Shown in pieces: positions 24,150 through 32,252 of a stretch of DNA of 52,415 bases. The stretch's first letter is position 1. Each line of letters opens with the position of its first letter. The stretch is taken from contig NZ_BOVJ01000068.1 of the NCBI RefSeq assembly GCF_018403665.1, positions 1 through 52,415 on the forward strand. The letters are read 5' to 3'. The notes under the pieces were generated by a model. The model did no database searches and was not told the DNA's origin. It was given only the letters and a program-made list of their open reading frames with translations. This stretch comes from Paenibacillus cisolokensis. Lineage in GTDB: Bacteria > Bacillota > Bacilli > Paenibacillales > Paenibacillaceae. The translations under genes were made by a program, and so were the position numbers.

Positions 24150-24353
24150 TTATTTGCCTGCATACTTCCGAATTTCGTTTAAATCCCAGAGCGGCTGGCC
24201 ACTCGGCGTAAACGCAACCGGATGCGGAAAGTCCGACCGAGAGTTCGGCGATTGCATTCGTTTCCAGCGGTCGTAAACTGCGCCGCGCGTAACGCCAAGA
24301 ATATTCGCCACGTCCTGATACCCGCCGACAATCGGTAATTTATCGTTCGTCAT
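24150..24353 (-). CDS. small helix-turn-helix DNA-binding protein (67 aa)
   Basis: The product reads MTNDKLPIVGGYQDVANILG, then VTRGAVYDRWKRMQSPNS, then DFPHPVAFTPSGQPLWDLNE and IRKYAGK. This is a MerR/excisionase-type winged helix in which the recognition helix is followed by the 'PxPv...g...w....i..ya' strand pair. It may be an excisionase-like or operator-binding protein. It directly follows, and is likely co-transcribed with, the 126-aa gene upstream (adjacent stop and start). Confidence 0.7.
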   Translation of the reverse strand: MTNDKLPIVGGYQDVANILGVTRGAVYDRWKRMQSPNSRSDFPHPVAFTPSGQPLWDLNEIRKYAGK

Positions 24354-24734
24354 TTACGCGACTTCCTCCAATACCTCATCGGTTTTGATACGAACGTAAT
24401 CATCGGCTTCGACGCGGACGAAGTACCGTTTGCCGACCTCGCAAATTTCGTAAACGCTCGCTGTCAGACGCCATACACTTTCGCCGTCCTTGTCGTAAAC
24501 AGCGCTCACGAACTCGCGGTCAAAGCGAAATACATCGTGTTTTCCAAGGATACGAGCGACCCACGTTTGACCCTTACGCCGATTGACCGTCAATTCGATC
24601 GTCACCTTATAGCCGCCTCGCGTTTCGGCCCATGCTTGCCGCAGCGCGCTGGCCATGTACTCACGGGCACGTCCGCCAAACTTTGCAGCCGCCTTCCGCG
24701 CGATTTCCCACGCGCGAGTCATTACGTTTTTCAT
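24354..24734 (-). CDS. hypothetical protein (126 aa)
   Basis: The start ATG is behind AAGGGGACGG. The N-terminus MKNVMTRAWEIARKAAAKFG, then GRAREYMASALRQAWAETRG, forms two helices found in many small phage and plasmid proteins. The rest is beta-rich (TIELTVNRRKGQTWVARILG, RYFVRVEADDYVRIKTDEV). There is no assigned function. The gene heads the operon that includes the helix-turn-helix gene and is driven by operator module copy 2. Confidence 0.6.
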   Translation of the reverse strand: MKNVMTRAWEIARKAAAKFGGRAREYMASALRQAWAETRGGYKVTIELTVNRRKGQTWVARILGKHDVFRFDREFVSAVYDKDGESVWRLTASVYEICEVGKRYFVRVEADDYVRIKTDEVLEEVA

Positions 24735-24775
24735 GTTTACCGTCCCCTTTCGTTTTCGTTCGTCCTTATGTCTTT

Positions 24776-24806
24776 ATTATAGCGCAAAACCTATACGTTG
24801 TATAGG
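24776..24806 (-). promoter_or_regulatory. promoter with overlapping operator, copy 2
   Basis: On the minus strand TATACA, 17 bases, TATAAT (24781-24776). CCTATACGTTGTATAGG (24790-24806) overlies the -35. The neighbouring GTCTTTATTATAG and GTATAGGGGAACA match copy 1, so about 50 bases are duplicated. Confidence 0.7.
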
Positions 24807-24831
24807 GGAACATAATACGAACAGCGAAATT

Positions 24832-25035
24832 TTAATCAGCGTAAACAAACGTACAATTCGCGCGAATATACCGTTCACCTTTAATTTCTACGGTATGCTC
24901 CGTAACCTTATCGATCGTCCCGGCGCCGATTAACTCGTTTCCGCAGAATATAAGGACCGGCGTTTTGTCGAGCGCGGCCGTATAAAAGTGTACGTTAGAC
25001 GTTAGCGGTCGGAATCCTAGGTATTTTTTCGCCAT
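24832..25035 (-). CDS. hypothetical small protein (67 aa)
   Basis: The ATG at 25035 (reading MAKKYLGFRPLTSNVHFYTA) lies behind GAGAGGTGACGG. The remainder (TPVLIFCGNELIGAGTIDKV, TEHTVEIKGERYIRANCTFV) is a small five-strand barrel. A Sm/SH3-like RNA- or DNA-binding role is possible but only an inference. It ends close to the promoter of copy 2. Confidence 0.55.
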   Translation of the reverse strand: MAKKYLGFRPLTSNVHFYTAALDKTPVLIFCGNELIGAGTIDKVTEHTVEIKGERYIRANCTFVYAD

Positions 25036-25120
25036 ATTTACCGTCACCTCTCGCTAAAAATTTCGCTATTTTGGACGAAATTCCCTGCGGCGGCATCTAT
25101 ATTTTTCGCGTCCTCATGTC

Positions 25121-25133
25121 CTATACGTTATAG
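25121..25133. promoter_or_regulatory. third CTATACG...TATAG palindrome
   Basis: CTATACGTTATAG is a shorter form of the 17-bp operators at 24107 and 24790, placed 44 bases before the gene at 25177. It is likely bound by the same regulator. Confidence 0.5.
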
Positions 25134-25176
25134 CCACGGTAAAAAGCCAGGCAAATAACGAAAGGAGACGTTGCAA

Positions 25177-25332
25177 ATGGCGGAAGAAAAACGCGCATTG
25201 GGCGAAATTAACGTAAAAGTTAACGCTGACGTATCGGATGCTTTGCGCGGTCTTAAAGCGATCCAGCGTGAAGCGAAGAAAGCGACGCAAGCACTCGCGG
25301 AATTGCGGGAGGAAATCGCCCGGCATGAGTAA
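25177..25332 (+). CDS. small helical protein upstream of the replication gene (51 aa)
   Basis: ATG lies behind AAAGGAGA. The product MAEEKRALGEINVKVNADVS, then DALRGLKAIQREAKKATQAL and AELREEIARHE, is one strand followed by a long coiled-coil helix. Its stop overlaps the next start. The opening resembles that of the small proteins at 2471 and 49779. It may be a chaperone or regulator of the replication protein. Confidence 0.6.
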   Translation: MAEEKRALGEINVKVNADVSDALRGLKAIQREAKKATQALAELREEIARHE

Positions 25333-26185
25333 ACCGCATGTACGTCAAGTTGCACAGTTAATCTCCGGCGCTCCAATCGGAAATCTAACGCCAGTATCGA
25401 CGCGGTACGCAAAGGACGAATGCGGCCGCGTTTTTCGTTATACGCAGCTCGAACGATACGAAGCCGGCAAGCGACGCCGCCAATATGCGCGAGATAAGCG
25501 GGCCTTTTCGTTCGGGCACATGCGTAATATGCGCGACATCACCGACAATCTATCGAATAAATATTGCGGTTACGTCTTGTTGCTACAACCGTACATCGCG
25601 TTTAACTCGAATGTTCTCGTAACGAACGGCCGCGATCCAGTACCGTTGACTATCGACGATCTGGCTCGGATATGGGGCGTGAGCAAACGGACGGCGCGCG
25701 GCATTGTAGCGGAGTTTGAGGCGCGCAGCATTCTATTTGAGGACGGCGGCCGATTTACGTTAAATGACCGTTACCATTTCCGTAAAAAGGCGAACGACGA
25801 GGTCGACGCGCTGATTAAGACGTACTTTACCGCGCTTCGTGCGTTTCGATTAACGGCGGCCGACCTGGGCTTCGTGTATAAATTGCTGCCATACGTCCAC
25901 TACGAAACCAATCTCGTATGTGCGGATCCGTTCGCGCCCGCCGAAGAGATTACGTTTTTGTCCGATAAGGAGATCGGAGATATCGTCGGCATGACGGAGA
26001 CGAAAACGAAGGAAGCGCTCGGCCGGCTGCGTAAAGCACGGATTATTGGCGAGTGGATTGACGCAGAGGACCGGCGCAAGAAATTTACGGCGCTGAATCC
26101 GTATGTATTCTACCGGAAACAGGGCGAGCCAGACGGTATGTTGGCGGCTTTGTTCGCGGATAAACGTTTGCCTAACGACCATTAG
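25325..26185 (+). CDS. winged-helix replication initiator-like protein
   Basis: The 286-residue protein has repeated winged-helix segments: LTIDDLARIWGVSKRTARGI, then VAEFEARSILFEDGGRF, and SDKEIGDIVGMTETKTKEAL, then GRLRKARIIGEW. This is the pattern of plasmid and phage initiators or replication-linked transcription factors in Bacillota. The ATG overlaps the upstream gene (ATGAGTAA). Its stop codon TAG is the first three bases of the first iteron-like repeat (26183). It therefore sits directly beside its likely target sites. Confidence 0.65.
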   Translation: MSKPHVRQVAQLISGAPIGNLTPVSTRYAKDECGRVFRYTQLERYEAGKRRRQYARDKRAFSFGHMRNMRDITDNLSNKYCGYVLLLQPYIAFNSNVLVTNGRDPVPLTIDDLARIWGVSKRTARGIVAEFEARSILFEDGGRFTLNDRYHFRKKANDEVDALIKTYFTALRAFRLTAADLGFVYKLLPYVHYETNLVCADPFAPAEEITFLSDKEIGDIVGMTETKTKEALGRLRKARIIGEWIDAEDRRKKFTALNPYVFYRKQGEPDGMLAALFADKRLPNDH

Positions 26186-26234
26186 GTACCCTTTTTTGCA
26201 CGATTTCGGCGAAATAGGTACCCTTTTTTGCACG
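26183..26234. repeat. iteron-like direct repeats, pair 1
   Basis: TAGGTACCCTTTTTTGCACG occurs at 26183-26202 and 26215-26234, identical, with a 32-bp period. Its reverse complement shares the core GCAAAAA.GG.TA with pair 2 (26357-26413). Confidence 0.85.
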
Positions 26235-26356
26235 CGACGAAAACGCCGGAAAGCCGCGTCATTACTGGGTTTTTCGGTGTTTTTTCGTTAAAAATCGCGA
26301 AATTGAATCTTATCTTATATGTGATTTATACGGTTCAATAACGTATCCTTAGTGTT
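26235..26356. other. A+T-rich stretch between iteron pairs (possible origin)
   Basis: No gene is visible here. The bases around 26285-26345 are A+T-rich (GAATCTTATCTTATATGTG) and are framed by the two inverted iteron pairs. This is the arrangement expected of a replication origin next to its initiator gene. Inference only. Confidence 0.4.
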
Positions 26357-26413
26357 GCAAAAAGGTAATGTTATTCGTACAAATCACGCAAAAAGGTAAT
26401 GTTATTCGTACAA
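26357..26413. repeat. iteron-like direct repeats, pair 2
   Basis: A 26-bp unit opening GCAAAAAGGTAATGTTATTC occurs at 26357-26382 and 26388-26413, identical, with a 31-bp period, and in opposite orientation to pair 1. Confidence 0.85.
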
Positions 26414-26821
26414 CGAAAAAGTGGGTTCCGCCTTACAGCCGCAAGGGTTTCCGCGATTTTCGGGGCAAAAATTATTCTTAGTCTTCAACCGGATTGATTA
26501 CGGTATATTACGTTATCTTCTCGCTCGGTCATACTGACCGGCCGGGAAGAACAGAAACATAACACTTCGGACGGCCAAAAGCGCGCCGTCCTCGTGTAAC
26601 TATCTTAGCGTATATCCTTTAGCGTAAGATACTGACGTATAAAGATAAGCTTTTCCGACGCTTAGGAACGAAGTGACGAAGCGGCGGGCAAGGCCGAAAG
26701 GCCGCGTAAGTATGGTCTCTATGTTCTCGTGAATCGTAACGATTCCCGCGAACAGACCGGATATTCACGTTGAGTCCTTGACTCATCGAGAATTAACGTA
26801 ATAGTAACGGAGGTTACCGTT
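26414..26821. other. structured non-coding region
   Basis: There is no convincing ORF. It holds several hairpins: CGGTCATACTGACCG near 26527, GGACGGC...GCCGTCC near 26567, and a long stem at 26714-26758 (GGTCT...GTTCTCGTGAATCG pairing with CGATTCCCGCGAAC...AGACC). It could be a structured RNA leader, part of the origin, or the terminase recognition site. Confidence 0.5.
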
Positions 26822-26959
26822 ATGAAAGCGAAAGTTAATGGTATAGAAATCGAAGGGACACCGCAAGAGATAGCGGAATATGTACGGTCAATACAGTTAG
26901 TTACCGTATATAAGCCGAAAGTTACGGAGGATTGCGTATATAGACCGTATAGTGGGTAG
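26822..26959 (+). CDS. small hypothetical protein (45 aa)
   Basis: ATG lies behind CGGAGG. The product MKAKVNGIEIEGTPQEIAEY, then VRSIQLVTVYKPKVTEDCVY, is a strand-turn-helix unit. This short 'VNGIEIEGTPEEIA' type is a common tiny ORF in Bacillota phages, usually near the replication-packaging junction. Function unknown. Confidence 0.55.
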   Translation: MKAKVNGIEIEGTPQEIAEYVRSIQLVTVYKPKVTEDCVYRPYSG

Positions 26960-27433
26960 TTTCGGAAGGTAACGTATTCGATCGTAAGGGATTCGAAGAG
27001 TTACGTAAGGTGGTTACGAAGATGTAACGTTGGTAATTCGGAAGGTAACGTAATGGGTACGTTATTTTAGTGCGTTATAATGTAGCGATTTATTAGCGTA
27101 TGGTTCCGTGGTATTCCGTAGCAATTGCGGCGCGGCTCGGACCGGAGGACCGCCGCAAACTCACGGGGTTAGAAGCGTAGTTTATGCGTAATAGTGCAAA
27201 TTTTAACGGTCGACGCGCGGCCGTATGCGGTACCTAACGTGAGAAACGCAGTAATGACGCGGGTTTTCGGTGTTCGTATGGATGCGAACGGATATGTACA
27301 AAATTCTTATTTGGCGAACATATCCCCGACTTTAACGAAATTTTCGCGAGCCCCCAACGGGTATAGCGCGGTCCGGTCCGGTAACCGTTCGGAGGTTGCG
27401 TACAAAAATTTGAACCCAGGAGGTCGGTAATCC
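26960..27433. other. non-coding region upstream of the HNH-terminase block
   Basis: I see no supported gene. TTCGGAAGGTAACGTA occurs twice (near 26961 and 27039). A TATAAT at 27075-27080 could be a -10 but lacks a good -35. A GC-rich hairpin lies near 27128-27160 (GCGGCG...CGCCGC). Position ahead of the terminase makes a packaging site (cos or pac) plausible. Confidence 0.4.
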
Positions 27434-28144
27434 CTGCGTATCTGCGCGGTATGTCAGCAGTCGGAAGGCGAAGTTAAATTTAGCGGAAACCATCGTAAAT
27501 GTAACGGTTGTAGAGCGAAGAGTTCCGCGTCTTACCAGGCCGAATATCATCGTAAAAGACGCAAAAAGATGACGGAAGCCGACCGAGAGTTTCATCGAAA
27601 GCGAGTTCGAGAATATCGCGAACAAAACCCGCATACCCCGTTCTATACAACATCGCGGTATCAAGCGAAGAAAGCCGGGGCATTCTCGGATTTGACGATG
27701 GAAGACGCATACGACATATATCATACGCCAGATATTTGCGCGTACTGCGGTAAGGAGCGTGGTCCTGATGATGGGCCGCGCTCTTTTCATATCGATCACG
27801 TTATCCCATTGAAACAAGGCGGCCCAAACTCGCGTTGGAATCTCGTTAAGGTTTGCGCAAGCTGTAATTCATCGAAAGAAACGTCTTCTCTAATCGATTT
27901 CTATAACCGCAAGCCCGAGTTTACAAAAGCTCGGTACGACGCCGTTGTCAAGGGAATGGCGGAGAAAAGCGGATTTTCTGAAACTCGGATTACGGAATTA
28001 CTGCTGTCGTCTCACGAATTCGAACTCGCTATAGAACGCGAAAAGGCTCGGATGCAAGCGGAGATCGCACGATTTTACCGTGAAATTAGCGGGAAATTAG
28101 GCGCTAAAATATCTACGGAGTATGAACGGAAGGGTACAGGATAA
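27434..28144 (+). CDS. HNH endonuclease with N-terminal zinc ribbon
   Basis: The product, about 236 residues, has a zinc pair RICAVCQQSEG and RKCNGCRAKSS near the N-terminus. A basic helical stretch follows, then the HNH core: CAYCGKERGPDDGPRSFHID, then HVIPLKQGGPNSRWNLVKVC and CNSSK. HNH proteins next to terminase genes often take part in packaging of cos phages. The start is CTG 27434, 10 bases behind AGGAGG (27418-27423); ATG 27569 would cut off the zinc ribbon. It may instead be a free-standing homing nuclease. Confidence 0.75.
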   Translation: MRICAVCQQSEGEVKFSGNHRKCNGCRAKSSASYQAEYHRKRRKKMTEADREFHRKRVREYREQNPHTPFYTTSRYQAKKAGAFSDLTMEDAYDIYHTPDICAYCGKERGPDDGPRSFHIDHVIPLKQGGPNSRWNLVKVCASCNSSKETSSLIDFYNRKPEFTKARYDAVVKGMAEKSGFSETRITELLLSSHEFELAIEREKARMQAEIARFYREISGKLGAKISTEYERKGTG

Positions 28145-28165
28145 AAACGAAGGAGGAACGCTAAA

Positions 28166-28606
28166 ATGACGCCAAAACAACGCGCAAAACTAGAGGCGCA
28201 ACTAGACGGTCGGCAACGGCTCGCGGCGATGCTCGTCGTCGAACGCGAATTTGCTCCGGAATCGGAACGTAAATCATACGAACAGATCGCGGAGGAAGTC
28301 GGCGTATCGGCCCGCTCACTTTGGGAATGGCGGCACCGGAACCGCGCCTTTATCGACTATGTGAACGCCATGTCTGCGGATATATTAGCGTCAAGCCGGC
28401 CGAAAGTATACCGTCAGCTTTTGAAGCTGATTGACGGTGCGCAGCCGTCTGTTAAGGCGATCGACCTTTACTTTAAACACGAAGGCTTGATTACGACTAA
28501 GACGGAAATAGACGTAAATAACGGCAACGCCGGCCCAAAATCCAACGATGAACTCGCGGCCGAAATCGAAGAGCTTGACGAACTGCTGGCGGATGGTGAC
28601 GTTTAA
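28166..28606 (+). CDS. terminase small subunit
   Basis: ATG lies behind AAGGAGGA. The helix-turn-helix is in SYEQIAEEVGVSARSLWEWR, followed by HRNRAFIDYVNAMSADILAS and a C-terminal acidic tail, ELAAEIEELDELLADGDV. This is the phBC6A51/TerS type that recognises phage DNA ends and recruits the large subunit. It stands immediately before terL, whose TTG follows its TAA. Confidence 0.75.
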   Translation: MTPKQRAKLEAQLDGRQRLAAMLVVEREFAPESERKSYEQIAEEVGVSARSLWEWRHRNRAFIDYVNAMSADILASSRPKVYRQLLKLIDGAQPSVKAIDLYFKHEGLITTKTEIDVNNGNAGPKSNDELAAEIEELDELLADGDV

Positions 28607-30366
28607 TTGGCGTACGTTGACGGAGCCTGGCTCGAACACGAAGCGCGGGCCGACCGTATCAAACTCGTAAAAGAGCGCGCAAAGAAGCTCCGCCAATTAA
28701 TCGAGAAAGGCCGCGCCACGGAATATCACGTTGAATCTTACCGGGAATCGGTCGTTGAATTGAAACGCTTAGTCCGCATCCATCGCGCGGAAGAAGATGT
28801 CGCCTACTTTACGTACGAATACCTATCTGACGGCTGCAATCCGGACAATGACGATAATATAATCCGTAACGCGGAGGACGGGCGACCGCACGATCCGTTT
28901 GAAAATATTGCGCCGATTCACCGTGAATTCTTCGATCTTTGCGATTACGTCGATCACGTCGAAAGGAATGCGCGGTTAGCTATCGCAGCGGCGCGGGGTC
29001 ACTCGAAGTCTGGCGTATTTTCGAACGCCTTTCCTCTCCATCAGATCGTTTTCCGGAAACGGCGGTACATTCTCGTTATATCCGAAACCGATACACTTTC
29101 AAAAAAGCTAATCGGCTGGGTCAATAAGCAACTGAAATTTAACGAAAAATTACGAGCTGACTTCGGACCGCTGCTGCACGAAAAGAATACGCAAAACGAA
29201 AAGGATAACGAAGAACTATTTATTACCGCGTCCGGAACGCTAGTCGAGGCGTCATCGTCCGGTAAGCAACTGCGGGGTAAGAGGCACGGTAGTCGCCGGC
29301 CCGATCTCGTAATTGTCGACGATCCGTCTTCGCAAAACAACGAAGGCACGAAAGAAGCGCGGGAAAAACTCGTACATTGGTTTAACTCCGTTGTAGTCCC
29401 GATCGGCACCGCTTCAACCGCGATCATACTCGTCGGTACAATGGTCAGCGCGACCGGCCTGTTGAATCACGTATTGAAACGTAAAGATTTTAAGTCGTCG
29501 TTCCACGGCGCTGTTATCCGTGAACCGGACAATCCGGAATTATGGGACGAATATCTCGAAATTTACGGACGCGCCGAAGATATGACGGAGCCGGACGAAT
29601 TTTACGAGAAGAACCGCGAAGCGCTGGAGGCTGGCGTCATCTTGGCGTGGCCGTGGCGTTGGACGTATCGCGCGCTCATGCACGAAAAGTTTAATATGGG
29701 AACGCGGGCCTACAACTCGGAATATCGGAATCTAGCGTTTTCCGAAGACGAGCAGTTTTTCTTTCCGGAGAGATACGCCTATTACCGGTACGAGTACGAA
29801 GCTGGCCGGCGTTACGTCCGTTACGAAGATTTACGTATTCCCGTCGATGAATTAACGATTTCCGGCGCGTGGGATATTGCGCTCGGTAAAACGCGCGCTC
29901 GTGTTATAACGCCGTAGTAACCGTCGGCCGCTACGATAAAACCGGCCATATTTTCGTCCTTGACGTTTACGCAACGAAAGAGCCAGCGCACGTTTATATC
30001 GATTTGATTATCGATAAAATTCGCGAATGGCGGCATCATATCTTTAGCGTCGAGACAATCAACGCGCAGCATGAGTTTTACCGTCAATTACAAGACGCAG
30101 CGCGGAAGGCTGGCATTACACGGACGAAAATTAACGATGTTAAATCGTATAAGTCGTCGAAAGAGGAACGAATTGAATCGCTCGAACCGTTGTGTCACAA
30201 TAAAACGCTCGTATTTAACGAAGGACATACGATATTGCTCGATCAAATGGCGCAATATCCGCACGGAGATTTTATTGACGTGCCTGACGCGCTGCAATTA
30301 GCGGTCGAACACGTAGCCCGAGCGAAGAAAACCGTACGCAACAAACCGGCGATATTTTACCGTTAA
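28607..30366 (+). CDS. terL: terminase large subunit (one frame break)
   Basis: This is the packaging motor. The ATPase Walker A-like loop is AAARGHSKSGVF near residue 130 and Walker B is RPDLVIVDDPSSQ. The nuclease half begins SGAWDIALGKT and continues after the break with YNAVVTVGRYDKTGHIFVLD, then EWRHHIFSVETINAQHEFYR and FIDVPDALQLAVEH. The frame is lost in ACGCGCGCTCG at 29891-29901. One added C or G gives GKTRRSCYNAVV. It is the only break not in a clear homopolymer. The repaired product is about 587 residues, the usual size. Confidence 0.88.
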
Positions 30367-30391
30367 CCAAATAGATAGGAGGTGGTTTGTT

Positions 30392-30646
30392 GTGAAATAT
30401 AGGAAAAAGCCCGTTGTTATTGAGGCTTTCCGTTTTAAAATCGATGACGTTATGCCTGATTGGTTTAACGAAAAGCGAATCACTAACGAAATTATCACGC
30501 ATGATGACGGTACCTGTACGATAAGAACGCTAGAGGGCGTAATGAAGGCCGACTACGGCGACTACATCATACGAGGGGTTAACGGAGAGTGTTATCCATG
30601 TAAACCGGACATTTTCGATAAGACATACGACAAGGTCGAAGAATAG
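30392..30646 (+). CDS. small PGDYG-type phage protein (84 aa)
   Basis: GTG lies behind AGGAGGTGG. The sequence MKYRKKPVVIEAFRFKIDD, then EGVMKADYGDYIIRGVNGEC and YPCKPDIFDKTYDKVEE, matches a small family found in a great many phages next to packaging or structural genes. The family has a conserved 'GDYIIrGvnGE.YPckpdiF' core and no known activity. It is intact and set off from its neighbours by short gaps. Confidence 0.7.
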   Translation: MKYRKKPVVIEAFRFKIDDVMPDWFNEKRITNEIITHDDGTCTIRTLEGVMKADYGDYIIRGVNGECYPCKPDIFDKTYDKVEE

Positions 30647-30686
30647 TTGTTTTGATTATTAATATTCAACGAAAGGAGGACGTTAA

Positions 30687-32252
30687 TTGACGAAACTATT
30701 CGTAACGGGAGCTTCCTATCCGCCGCCCGCTGACATCGAACGTATCGCGAAATATAAACGGGCACGCGCGATATACGACGGGCGACTTTACGAAGTTTAC
30801 GAACGCGCTTCGGAATTATTGCGAGACACACCGGCGGCCCCGCAGCTTTCGAAACTGTATATCGCGGTCAACTTAATCGACGTATTGATTTCCAAGCCGG
30901 CCGACTTGATGATCGGTGACCCGCCGTCGTTTGAATCCGGTAATCCCGACGATTCGACCGAGCAAAAAGCGCTGAATCGTATCATAGAGGAAAACGATAT
31001 AACGCAATTGATACAAGACGTTGTAGTCGGCGGAGGAATCCGCGGCGATGCGTGGATTAAAGCGTATTACGCCGTACGACAAGATTTCTCGGCGCTGGCC
31101 GACGCTGGCTTGCCGGTGCCTGACGCTAATCCGGAGCCGATTATCGAAGCGGTCGACGCCTGTTACGTCTTTCCGGAATTGGCGCGCGGCAGCCGTAAAA
31201 ATTCGCCGCTGTCAATATCGCGTGGGTCGAATGGGTGGCGGAAAAAGCGGCGTTGTCGAGTCGGTGTTGACCGGTCAAAAACGGATGAAACGCCGTACCT
31301 AAACGTTGAGCGTCACTTGCCGGGCTATATCGTATATGAACGCTATAGACTCGTTCCGCAAGGCGTCAATACGGAATACGGCGTAAGTGTTCCGGTATTT
31401 AAGATTGGCGACGCGGTGCCGACGGGACGGGACGAAGATATTATCGAAACAGGCGTCAATCGGCCGCTCGTTTTCCATATACCGTACAAAACGACGGATG
31501 ACGACTGGCAAGGCGTCGGCGGCATCGAAAAGTTGGAATCGGTGTTGGCCGCGATTAACGACCGTCTCGTTCAGATCGACTACATTCTCTGGAAACATAG
31601 CGACCCAATCGCGTATGGGCCGGACGATATCGGAGACGAAGACGGGGCGAACGCGGTACGGTGGGGCGGCAAGTATATCCCGGTCGGAAAAGAAGACGCC
31701 AAGCCCGGCTACATGACGTGGAATTCCGAGCTTGAAGGCGCGTTTAAAGAGCTTGATTTGCTGCTATCGCTCGTATTCGTCCAGTCGGAAACGCCGCAAT
31801 GGCTGTTCGGCACGGTCGTCGCCGGCGCTGATAAAGGCGGAACCGGCACGTCACATACCGATGGCGTCGCGATCAAAGCGCGTTTTATGCCGATCTTATC
31901 GAAAGTCCGCCGGATTCGCGCGAACGTTGATCGAGCATTGCGGGATGCGCTGTGGACCGCGATGGAACTCGAAAACTACGCGAACGAAGGCGTCGAAGGT
32001 TTTGTACCGTACAATCCGGTCTATCCGAAAATCAACTGGCGCGACGGAATACCGAAAAACGAAAAAGAGGAAGCCGAAATTTACTCGATCCGGACCGGTG
32101 CTAAACCGACGCTCGACGTTAAATCCGCGATTAAGCGTATGGACGCGCTCGACGACCAGCAGGCTGACGAAATTATCGCGCGAATGAACGAAGACGAGGC
32201 GCGGGTTAACGGAACGGTCGACGGCAGCGTGTTTAACGAGGTCGTCGTATAA
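30687..32252 (+). CDS. portal protein (three compensating base losses)
   Basis: This is the SPP1-family portal, the dodecameric DNA gate of the head. Segments AVNLIDVLISKPADLMIGD, GGGIRGDAWIKAYYAV and GGIEKLESVLAAINDRLVQI fit. At first sight the frame is intact, but residues 170-200 (NSPLSISRGSNGWRKKRRCR) are nonsense. Adding one A at each of 31197-31201, 31242-31246 and 31277-31281 turns this into RGSRKKFAAVNIAWVEWVAE and KSGVVESVLTGQKTDETPYL. Three losses together keep the frame, so the error is hidden. TTG 30687 is behind AAAGGAGGA. Confidence 0.88.
   Translation: MTKLFVTGASYPPPADIERIAKYKRARAIYDGRLYEVYERASELLRDTPAAPQLSKLYIAVNLIDVLISKPADLMIGDPPSFESGNPDDSTEQKALNRIIEENDITQLIQDVVVGGGIRGDAWIKAYYAVRQDFSALADAGLPVPDANPEPIIEAVDACYVFPELARGSRKNSPLSISRGSNGWRKKRRCRVGVDRSKTDETPYLNVERHLPGYIVYERYRLVPQGVNTEYGVSVPVFKIGDAVPTGRDEDIIETGVNRPLVFHIPYKTTDDDWQGVGGIEKLESVLAAINDRLVQIDYILWKHSDPIAYGPDDIGDEDGANAVRWGGKYIPVGKEDAKPGYMTWNSELEGAFKELDLLLSLVFVQSETPQWLFGTVVAGADKGGTGTSHTDGVAIKARFMPILSKVRRIRANVDRALRDALWTAMELENYANEGVEGFVPYNPVYPKINWRDGIPKNEKEEAEIYSIRTGAKPTLDVKSAIKRMDALDDQQADEIIARMNEDEARVNGTVDGSVFNEVVV

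Noticed and set aside
27194..27430. A 78-aa ORF in the region before the HNH gene
   Set aside because: No ribosome site, composition unlike neighbouring genes, no recognisable pattern, and it overlaps palindromic non-coding DNA.
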